A stretch of 64,000 nt of DNA. It comes from Sistotremastrum niveocremeum HHB9708. Lineage: Eukaryota; Basidiomycota; Agaricomycetes; Sistotremastrales; Sistotremastraceae. How positions within the stretch are numbered: position 1 is the first letter of the stretch; each line of letters opens with the position of its first letter. Shown here piece by piece: positions 11,108 to 21,200 of this stretch. Under the pieces are notes generated by a model that was not told the DNA's origin, ran no database searches, and saw nothing but the letters and a program-made list of their open reading frames with translations. The stretch is from NCBI GenBank assembly GCA_001630475.1, contig KV419424.1, positions 312,931 to 376,930 on the forward strand. The letters run 5' to 3'. The translations under genes were made by a program, and so were the position numbers.

Positions 11108-12682
11108 TCACACAAGACAGTAACCTCCGTCTACTCTCAGGTCGGCCCCTGTCATGAAACGAGAAGCGTCGCTGGCTAAGAACACGATCGCCCCCTGTAA
11201 TATATTTTAGCAGCAAAATTTGATCGACACATGACAACAAACCTTCAGGTCATCTGGTTCCCCCATCTTCGATGCGAGTTCAGCTGCAATAAAGACAAAT
11301 AGAAAAAACACGCACTCGGCCCATAGGCGTCAACGCTTCCCATGTTTTCTAGACCATATCATTAGCGTGACTGATTGCTTGATAGATGACCGAAAAAACC
11401 TTTAGTTCTGGGTCGCCAGAAAGAACTTGTTTTGTGAGGGCCGTCAGCATATACCCAGGGCTGTTCGTGTGAGAGAGGGATATTCGGATACTCAGTCAGG
11501 TTTCAGTACCTCAAGGTATTCACTCGGACTCCCTCCTTTGCCCATTCCACAGCCAACGACGCGGCCATATGTTTCACAGCTGGACGAGGATGAGTAAGAA
11601 ATAGAAATGCTATCCATATAAACGGGATAAATTACCAGCTTTCGACGCGTTATAGGGCGTTTGGTGCTATAGAAAAAGCCAATCTAAGATTGCGACACTT
11701 TGACAACGGTAATATGGAACTCACTTGAGGAATGTTGACGATCTAGAGAAGTTGATGTCGTCTCAGTGAGCTATCGGAAAATCTCGAGAAAAATTAGCCA
11801 CTTACATGAGCGCTCATGCTCGCCACCAAGACTATGCTTCCAGATTTCTGTGCCGTCATAATTCTTGCAGCTTCACGGGCGGTGAAAAAGGCGCCATGAA
11901 CATTGATGTCATATAGGCGCTTCACACGGTCGCTTGGGTAGCTAGCCGAAATTGAGATTGACGGCGGTGATGACTTTTGTTGAAACGACTAACTCAAAAG
12001 CGGAGTAGTTCTCCACAATTCCTGATGGGGGGATGAGTGGAGTCCATGGAGAGAGAATTATGACATACCAGCAGAAGCGACGACGCAGTCAACTCTCCCC
12101 CAACGATCAGAGACATCTTGGAAGACCTTCTTAACAGAGGTCTCGCTTCCAACGTCGCAGCCGTATCCAAAGGCATCTACGCTGCCTGGGGCGATTTCTC
12201 CTGTGGTTTCTGTAGATAGGAATATACTCATTCAAAGTGTCCATAGAGAAATGCAGTGAAGGAGCATACCAAGATCGTTGATTAAGGCTTTGGCTGCTTC
12301 CTGAGCCTGGTCTTCCCTTAAATCGACAATGCCGAGTTTGTTGCATCCCCTGATGTGCGCAGTTCAGAGGACGAAATTTGAGCTATATAGAGGGTGCTCA
12401 CGATTGTACAAAGGCTCGGCAGAACTCGTTACCAAGCCCGCGAGCAGCACCGGTAACAACGCAGACCTTGAGAATGATCTATGGGTATCGAATTGTTTTG
12501 AGCCGGATAGTATTCACCTTGTCTTGTAAGCTGAACGACGGGAGGGCCTTGACTTCCGCTTTAGCAGTACTCTGGAAACGACGAAGTGCGGCTCTCGATG
12601 CCAGAGCTCCTGGTCTGGACGAGCTGATCAAAATACCCTGTAGGACAAGATTAGAACGAAAGACAGTATTAGACGACAGCAT
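11108..12682 (-). CDS. Short-chain dehydrogenase/reductase, probably mitochondrial
   Basis: A classical NAD(P)-dependent short-chain dehydrogenase. The start at 12682 gives a presequence-like N-terminus rich in Ser and Arg ([13 protein letters not shown], then [13 protein letters not shown]), so import into mitochondria is likely. The cofactor motif is [10 protein letters not shown]; the catalytic region has [11 protein letters not shown] and YNASKAA, giving the Ser-Tyr-Lys set. LSPGYMLT and the family ending [15 protein letters not shown] / RVDGGYCLV close the protein. At least eight short exons are present. The body resembles fungal polyol (mannitol, arabinitol or sorbose-type) dehydrogenases, but the substrate is inferred only from overall look and should be treated as open. 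Confidence 0.85.
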
Positions 12683-13042
12683 GATGGTATTGGAAAGATA
12701 GCAGTGGAGATGCAGAAAGAGGCCAAAGCAGTTGCCGACCGGATCTAGGCGATGAGACCCACCTCGTAATATTGCTCAGTCACCTTCTTCCAAGCATGCC
12801 CAGCGTGGTCGTCTCCAGCATTAGCTCTAGCTTTCGAGACGTAGTTGATCAACTCTGCGTGCTGCAAACGGCTCAGACGTTGTGCCTGCTCAAGCGAGCA
12901 AGCCAGATCGGTCCACTCTCTTTTTGGCACCGGCGTCCTTTTTGATCACCGCCTGAGCCATGGACAGCCACCTCGTCTTGCAAGTCCACACTCATCTCCA
13001 TGCCTCGCAAAATTTCTACTCAAGACATAATGTCGGCGCTCA
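12683..13042. other. Intergenic region between SDR and WD40 gene
   Basis: Divergent promoter region of the dehydrogenase and the WD40 gene. A minus-strand frame at 12745-12930 reads about 60 residues with helical character but has no ATG in frame and no recognisable domain, so I do not call it. The exact upstream limit of the WD40 gene is not known and part of its 5' end may lie here. Confidence 0.4.
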
Positions 13043-16000
13043 ATGCTCAGAATCGGAAAAACTCGCCTTACAACAGTACGTCTCGGGGGTCTCCATGATT
13101 ACTTTGAGTTTTACTGACAAGTTTATGCCAGTCAAACCTTCTGGGCTCGGAATAGATTGGCTTGATGAAATAGAGGAGAATATTTCGTCCCAAAGTAGTC
13201 GAATTTGCTGCATACAACGCGTGTTCACGACCCTCAACGCGTCGCGTTTGCATAGCGATATCCAACAAGCAGGCCCTCCAAGCCATCCGACAATTGTCCC
13301 AGTTTGAATCGTTCGTCGAACAGTGAACGCGACAGCACATTGATTAATAGGTCTTGGCCTTCTAGCCAGATCAATGAGCTCGATGGCCATGTGAGTTGCT
13401 CTTTCTGGCCAAGTTCTGTTTTCTCAAATGCGTGGCAGCTTCGAGCTTTCACCAGTGCTGCACGTCAGCTTGAATCTAGTGTTGCTATAATCTCCTCTGC
13501 CCTGCAATTAAGCACGTCGTCTCCATTGCCTTCTGAGCCAATTCCTTTCTGATTCTGCTGCAGGAAGACGTCTGGCTCACGTGTCTGTACTCTTCCAGCG
13601 CAGTTTTCGGGACCGCCTCCCAAAGAAGGCGAAAAGGAGACAAACGAGGTCTAAGACCGAATTAGCTTGGAAAAGCCTTCATCCCTTTTATTCCGTCAAG
13701 TCTTCGACGTTCACGGATTCCTTTGCGGAGAAAGTTGACCAAGAACAATTCCCGGCTGAGCTTCTTGGGTTATCCGATGATTTCTTGCAATTTCACAAGG
13801 GTCTGCAAGAGTTTCCAGATTTCACCGGTGAGAATCCAGCTGCTGTTTTGCAGTGATGATGAGTCTTACAATGCACCATCAAGATGAAGCTGTGTCTGCG
13901 GCTATTCTGAATTTTTGCGGGGATCTCAGGGTGTGTTCGTGTTGATAATACTTGTCACAATAAATGGACTGACGTTGGCTAAGTACTGGGGAACCAACCT
14001 GATGGACTTCAAGGGTACTTCCTGTGACCGAGGATGCGATACAAATCTTGACTGTCTGCTCTAAGGACAGCTGCGTTCTCCCGAAGTGAATCAATACATA
14101 ATTGCCTTAACGCCAAAGATCGGTATGAGCTTTTATCTTTGTCCTTCTAGCCCTCTTTCTCATTCTTTTTGCAAGGGCTGCATATTGAAACACTATCGTC
14201 CACCATCCTCCTTTTTATTGAAAGTGGTGCGTACATAAATTACCAGCCTCTTAAAGTCTATGCCAACCTGTCACAGAACTACCCGCTATTCAACGCGCCC
14301 AATCCAGGAGGGCTTCCAGTCTCGTCAACTTCTCCACTGTTGCGACATTTTTCTCGGCAGTGACGGCTTCCAGTGAGTGAGATCGCTTTGGCATGCACTG
14401 TTTTGATTGCGAACCTGGTATCAAGCTTTACAGGTATCAGCAACGGTGAATCAATCTCTCCTTGGAGACTTCGTGAACACCTTCTGGATCGCATCTCTGA
14501 TATTCAGCATCGCTGCGGTTGTGAACAGTCTGATGGGATTATCGTGGAGCTCGAAATTATAGTATGCATACACTACTGCCTCGATTTTGTAACTCACGTT
14601 TAGGCAGTCGTTCGCCTCGACACAAAGTCCCACTTCTCGTAAGGATATGGATGCCAGGAAATCCACTTGTCTTGTTCCTGATTTCCGTCGAACTGTTCTT
14701 GATTGGATTAATTCTTTTCGTCCACACGTCCGGGCAGGTAAATATAAAATGATTGCACTGCCATCCGTGACGTTGAGGCTGTCTTAGAATGCCGCCACAT
14801 CTATCACAACGACTGTCCTCGCGGTCTGCTACTCTGTAGCCCTCGTCAGTTCATCTTTGTGGGTTGTTGCTGAACGTTGGACCTTCTTTCGTTATCATGG
14901 TCAGAAGTGGTTGTATGACCTCTTCGGTCAATTATCGACAGGCTCCGCACATGTCCATGAGTTCCCGATTCCATTTGTACAGGTAGTTAGGAACTATATT
15001 TGCTCTTTCACGAGGTAAATCACCATTCTTCCTAGCTTTCGTCATTTTATCCAACTAAGCCTTACCTTTCAGGGGAGCTGGGATAGCAGATCCCGAGTCC
15101 ACCATTGATACCGAGGACAGTGATACCCTAGAACACATATCTATCAACATGACGAATACTGGATCCTACCAGGCGTCTATGGGCATAGATCTTCCAGAGG
15201 TTAGATCTGCGACAGAACCTCCCCAAGCTCTGGACGAGAAAACTTCGCGGCCCGTAGTGGATATTCCTGCAACATCTTCGCTCGACAGAAACGTCGTCGA
15301 TTCACCGCGGGAAATGCCTCTAGGGGAAAGAGTGGCTCAAGCGATGTTGTCTTTAGCACAGAATCAGAGGCAGCTTTCCCTGCTACCTCTTCGGCCAGAC
15401 TATAGTTTCAAAGCTCATAATCAGCTCATCCGCGCGCTGGAATTTAGTTTCGATGGCCAATTCCTGGCAACTGCAAGCTGGGATCGTTCGACCTCTATCT
15501 TCAACGCAAGAACCGGCGTAAGAGTAAAACACTTCGCTATCTGATTTACTCCGGTCCCTAATAAGTACAACTCAGGTGGAGAGCCAACCCATATCCTCTC
15601 GCATGGTCACGGGTTTCTGCAAACAAGCTATTTGGTAATCAATTTGTTCTCCGTCAGTCCGAAGATCTGACCTTGGTCAGGTCATCGAGCAACGAACGAG
15701 TGCTTGTTCGTCTTAGTAACAGCATATGGATTCACGGGCGCGATGGGCATATGACGATGCTAGAACGGCCGCGCATTGTGGAAGCCGTTGGGTGGTTATC
15801 GAATGGAGATGGTATGCCATTCCTTTTGTCTGTCTCCAGCGTGCCCTAATCATTGCGAAAGGACCTCGAATATTAAGCAGTGAAGGAGGAAGGCTTCGCA
15901 TCATCGTCAGTCATGTTGCTCAGCTGGATCAACCTGACCATCCCCCTCAGGATCTTACAGGCAAAATTGTCGACACCCACAAAATTGAACGTTTTTCGGT

Positions 16001-16706
16001 CTACAACTTCGTTGTCTCTCCGGATTCTCAGCGTATCTTCGCAATCGCGAAGTTAATGAAATCAAAGGAGGGACTACAGCCGACACAAGCTCCTATTGAG
16101 AAGCGCCTGATCGGTGCGTTCTACTACACACATGCTGCAATAATGCAATTAATAAAGGCCTAGTCTACAACCTTGTTTCTCGAGTCATCGAAAGGTAAAA
16201 TACTATCGGTCCACTGTTGCCCCTCTGAACGCAGCCCCATAGTCAAACGCCAGTCATGGAAAGCATGGAACATATTGTGATGTCGAAGAAAGGCGATTGC
16301 GTCATATTGAGCTCCGAAGGAGATGCATATCCAACTCTATGGCGATGGCTCAAAGTCGATGGCACCTGGCAACTCAATTTTGGACGCACGTATTATCCCG
16401 AACAAGAAGCAGTTTGGGGCACGAGAGCCATTCTTACAGGGAAAGACGATCAACTTGTTGCGACCGTTGATAAGAGTATGTCATTCGATTCTACCGAATG
16501 TGTTATCGTCTAACCTCAGGCTTAAAGCTGGCCAAATCCACGTTTGGAAGAGAGACTCGGGGACAATTCTTCAGCTTCTGAAAGACCTTGAACCTCTGGG
16601 CACAATTACCAGCATTGCTGCCAAGACGCTGCCTGCTGGACATGTCGTTGTCGTCACCGGCGACAGCGAAGGATTTGTGAAGTGCTGGACGAATACGGAC
16701 TCATGA
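13043..16706 (+). CDS. Membrane-anchored WD40 repeat protein of a mushroom-type family
   Basis: Not named in any pathway I know. The architecture is distinctive. A soluble N-terminal part contains KKAKRRQTRSKTELAW and QFPAELLGLSDDFLQFH. Next comes a helical region (SSLVNFSTVATFFSAVTAS, VNTFWIASLIFSIAA). Two more hydrophobic helices follow near 14.68 kb (PLVLFLISVELFLIGLILF) and 14.82 kb (TVLAVCYSVALVSSSLWVV). The C-terminal half is a WD40 propeller starting SFKAHNQLIRALEFSFDGQ, with DLTGKIVDTHKIERFSVY and GQIHVWKRDSGT in later blades. The propeller resembles proteins I recall from Agaricomycete genomes and is distantly WDR26-like. At least ten introns. The 5' end is unresolved; 13043 is one possible ATG. 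A membrane-tethered propeller acting as a scaffold is an inference. Confidence 0.7.
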
Positions 16707-16774
16707 CGATTTAACGACTTGTACAATACAACAGAGGTTATCTTCTTTGAACGACGGTGTTGCAACCATCCGAC

Positions 16775-17970
16775 TCAGACATTTGCTTTTGGGACAGCAA
16801 AGAATTCTGACAACCAAGCATTGGTCCGTTGAGCGACTTCAGCAGTCTTTTCATTGACAAAGAAATGACCGGCACTCTCGTCAGCAACCTGATAAGACCT
16901 CAGCTTCTCAGAAAAAACGAGACCTCCCCAGATTGCATCGACGTCGTGACGAGCACGTAGGCTGACACAAGAGAGGATGAGAACAGGGATGTTGAAAACG
17001 GGAGACTGTGACTTGGTGGGGTCGATACCGGATTCGCGGTCATGCTGGAGATCGAACGTCGCCCCAGCACGGTACTGTATGACAAGTAAGCGGTGATAGC
17101 AAAAAGATTCAGAGGAGACATACGTCTTCGCAGACGGCTGCAATTCTAGCAGGACCCTTTTCAGGGTCGCAATAGGGTTCGACCAGATCCGTGATCCAGT
17201 TCTGTTTAGATCTGTCAGGCCTATCCTTGGTGAAAAATGTCATGCCGCTGAAGAGTTCGTCAGTTTAGACGAAAGGGAGGACAACATCGTGGCGAAACTA
17301 ACGCATCAAAGAACCAGCGAGGGTCATTGCCGATCATTGTCTCGGGGATAGGGCGTGGCGCCGCTAGGAACACCTTGAAGATAACAGGTAAGAGTGAAAT
17401 CATTTGCGTTCAACAGGACGAGTACCCAGTGAAAACTGGTTCTAGTCTCTTTGTGATCAGTTTGGGGATTCATATTGTGCCATTGCCAGACTGTTGGAAC
17501 GATATCGAGGAGCCCAGCTCCGACGACCCGATCGGGGAAGTCAAGTGCAAGCCTGTAAGCCACTCGAGCGCCGCGATCCTGTCCATAAACAATGATCTTC
17601 TTGGAGCCTTGGTGGATCTTGTCTGCAGCTTCAACAATGTCTTTGGCCATGGCTCGTTTCGAGAAAGGATAAGATGAGGCCAGATCGACTGCTTTGATGG
17701 AATTCCCATATCTAGAACGAGTTAGCAAAGTACAAAGATGACAGTGGCATGATGGTACCCAGGCAGATCAGGGATGAACAGATCCCAATCAGGAGGGAGA
17801 AGATGGACCAGGTCGCGCCACATAAGATGTGTTTGGGGGTAACCATGTAGGAGGATGATCAACGGACGGCCTGATGCAACATTCTTGGGTGTCCCGGAAC
17901 GATAGTAGGAGAATATCTGGGCACCAGAGGAGACTGGGGTCAAGTTCTGGGTGAACGCAGCGAAAGACAT
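16775..17970 (-). CDS. Alpha/beta hydrolase, fluoroacetate-dehalogenase/epoxide-hydrolase type
   Basis: An alpha/beta hydrolase with an Asp nucleophile. The first exon (start 17970) has LIILLHGYPQTHLMWRDL, the HGxP oxyanion motif. The nucleophile elbow is YGQDRGARVAYRLALDFPDRV, where G-Q-D-R-G places Asp at the nucleophile site, as in haloacetate dehalogenases and epoxide hydrolases. LDIVPT follows at the place of the second Asp, and the catalytic His is in ESAGHFFVNE near the C-terminus. The nearest family by pattern is fluoroacetate dehalogenase, but bacterial and fungal relatives also include epoxide hydrolases, so the substrate is open. Convergent with the WD40 gene (68 nt between stops) and divergent from the kinesin. 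Internal exons around 17.2-17.4 kb are approximate. Confidence 0.82.
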
Positions 17971-18284
17971 GTTGGTGGCCTGAATAGCAGTTGACAGGAA
18001 AGCCGCATTGATCTAGGCTAGGGCAGAGACTCCATTAGGCATGAGCGCCGTTGGGGCGACCCAAGGACATCGTGGCGCTCACGTGCGCTGTCCTCGACGT
18101 GACCGACGACGTCGACGGTGTCTGGACGCTGTGTGCCGCGGTGCATATAGCGAGCGATGTGTGGAAGCGACGGATAGCAACGGATAATTCGTATGATCGG
18201 AGTTTGAAAGTACCGTCTCGTGGGACTTGAACGAGTTCGTCGTCTTCCGCACGCGAACACAAGTTGGTCAAAGCCACGATATCG
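17971..18284. other. Divergent promoter region, hydrolase / kinesin
   Basis: 314 nt between divergent start codons. It is GC-rich with several CG-containing repeats of ACG/CGT type but no TATA box that I trust. No gene seen. Confidence 0.5.
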
Positions 18285-21200
18285 ATGGCGCCGGCGACGA
18301 CCACCTCAGTACAAGTCGGCAAGTGTCGTCCTATTTGTCGTCCAGCATACGGCCCTGACCCCCTTTCTGATAACACTAGCCCTCCGTATAAGGCCCTCTA
18401 CCCAACAGGACGTCTCCTCTATCCCCGCTCGTTTTCAGCGCACCGTCATTCACCCAGTTTCTGATACAACCGTCTCTATCGACGCTGCCAATGCCCCCGC
18501 AGCCAATCCAACCGCATCCCCACCCTCAGCCACCACACCAGCCCAAGCGAAAAAGCAGCTCTTCAGCTTTGATACCGTCCTACCTCCCCAGTCTACACAA
18601 CACAACGTTTTCAGCTCTTCCGCAGAGCCTCTTATCGCTCGTTTTCTAGAGGGCTTCAACTGTACAATCCTTGCCTATGGCCAGACATCCTCTGGAAAAA
18701 CATACACCATGACTGGTGAGGACCTCGATGCTGACCCATCAGATCCCAACAACGGCATGGGTGTCATACCTCGCGCCGTCTCCACCATATTTTCGCGTGT
18801 CAAGCAAACAAGATCTGAAAAGCAAGGCGCTTGGACAGCCACCATCAAAGCCAGTTTCGTGGAACTTTACAATGAAGACCTCATCGACTTGCTCAGCTCA
18901 GATGACCCAAGCGCCCGTAGAGACGTTCAGATCAGAGAGGACAAAGACGGTCATATTATCTGGGGTGGTCTGCGCGAAGTTCCTGTTCGAAGTGCTTCCG
19001 AGGTCATGGAGTACGTTCTTGTTCTCCTTCCGGTTTCTCTTTCTTACTGATTCTTTCAGACTTTTGCGCCAAGGTTCTTCTATCCGACGTACCAACGAGA
19101 CAGACATGAATGCCCAATCATCACGTTCACATGCCATCTTTTCCCTTACCCTTACTCAGAAGCGTTATACTGGCTCTTCTCTTCCTTCGCGATCCCCTTC
19201 CCCTGCTCCTCCCCAGGGCTCTCCTTCCCGTCTTGCCCGCCCTGGGTCTCTCGTGAGCTACAACAGTCCTAATGCAGCTTCTCGCATTGCATCTCCTACA
19301 TTCGGCCGTCCACCCACGCCAAGCTTCGCCGTCGCAATGGCTCGAAGTCAGACGCATCTTCGACCCCACAGCTCGTTGGGCCATTCCGAAGATCAGCGAA
19401 CCGTGCCTTCCAATGGCCCTGGTGAATGGGTCACTGTCACGTCGAAATTCCACTTTGTGGACTTAGCCGGCTCCGAAAGACTCAAGCGCACCGCTGCGGT
19501 GGGAGAGCGTGTCAAGGAGGGGATCTCCATTAACAGCGGTCTTCTTGCTCTTGGCAATGTCATCTCCGCACTAGGGGATCCATCTAAATCCAAAGTCACC
19601 ACCCACATTCCATACCGTGACTCAAAGTTGACACGCCTCCTACAAGACTCTCTCGGTGGAAACGCACACACTCTCATGATCGCTTGCGTCAGTCCAGCCG
19701 AACGGAACGTTGCTGAAACAGTCAACACCCTCAAGTATGCAAACCGAGCGCGTAACATCCGCAATCGCGTCAAAGTGGAAGAGCGTGAAGATGGCTGGGA
19801 CGACCTGGAGTGGCTTCAGACTACCATTACCCGCCTGCGGAAGGAGCTGAAAGCCTTGAGGGAGGGACAGCCTTCCGGGAATTCCTTGGGTGTACTTGCT
19901 GAAGAAAGCCAGTCCAAGGCGTCCAAACACGTTCGCGATCAGTTCATCGAGTTGCAGAGCGAACATGAGAAACTCCGTGAACTCTTTACTGAGCGAACGG
20001 AGGAGTTGACGAGGCTGCGTGGCGAACACGGAGAGACTCTTAGAAGCGGTAGTGGTGGTGTTGCAGCTGCGACAAGCCGCTACGAGGAGATTGTCGGACC
20101 GGTCATTGAGGAATACGAACGGACAATCAGTGCGATGGAAGCTGAGATGAAATTGAACAGGGCTGCTCTTGTAAGTGAATCAAATATCTTGCACGTCGCG
20201 GATCTTGACTGGAAGGAATAGCGTCACACAAATGAATTGGTTACAGAGAAGGAAGAAGAGCTTGCATCTCTGTCCGAACGCCATGCCACCACTGAGGCTT
20301 ATGTCGAAGAACTCCGCTCACGAGTTTCCAAACTTAGTGAACGGGAATCGTCTACAGAGGCATATATCCGCGACCTCGAAGAGAAAGTGAAAGGATTCAC
20401 TTCCGATTCGCTTACAGATTCCGAGTCCTTGACAACTCTCCAGAAGGAACTGGGGCGCTACAAGGAGCTCGAGGGTACCAATGGGGCTTATATCATGGAA
20501 CTCGAAGCCAGACTCGCCAAAACCGACGAAAGTGTGCTGGAATTGCAACAGAGCGTCGAACGAGCGGAGGCGCTGGCTGAGAGACGTGAAGCAGATGTTC
20601 GAGATCTTGAAAGGAGACTTGAGCAAATGACGAGCGATGAAGTCAATTGGAGGTCGGATCTAGAGCGTCGAGAGGAGCGGGTCCGCAATCTGGAGCTTGA
20701 GATGGAGGCCTGGGAGAAGAGGAAAGAAGATGCAGGAAGAGATAGAGAACGCCTTGGTTTACTTGTCGCAGACGTGGAGAAAGCTAAGAAAGAGATCGGA
20801 GATGTATCTGCTCCGCTGACTCCGGTCAGCGAAGGAGGCAGGAACAACCTTCCAATCAGCCAGGAAGTCGACGAGCTGAGCACGCTTCAGGCGTCCTTGT
20901 CCGAAATCCAGGAGACCCACAAAGCCACTCTAGCCGATTTGGCGAACATGACGGACAAGTATCGCGATGCTCTCCGTGAGATTTCTGATCTTGCCGCTCA
21001 AATCCAAGAGGTCAAGCTGCACAATCATTCCCCTGCTGCATCTATCTCCATTTCTGATGCCGGTGATCGTGAAACACCCGTTGTGATGCCACCTCCCGGA
21101 ACGATCTCTCGTCGAAGACAACCTAGCATCAGCCGATCCGGTTCAAGGGATTTCAACGCTGAACCTTTGGCTCCGACAGTGAACGGTACTGGACGGCGCC

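Noticed and set aside
12745-12930. Minus-strand frame of about 60 codons before the SDR gene
   Set aside because: No ATG in frame, no recognisable domain, and no splice join to a start that keeps the frame.
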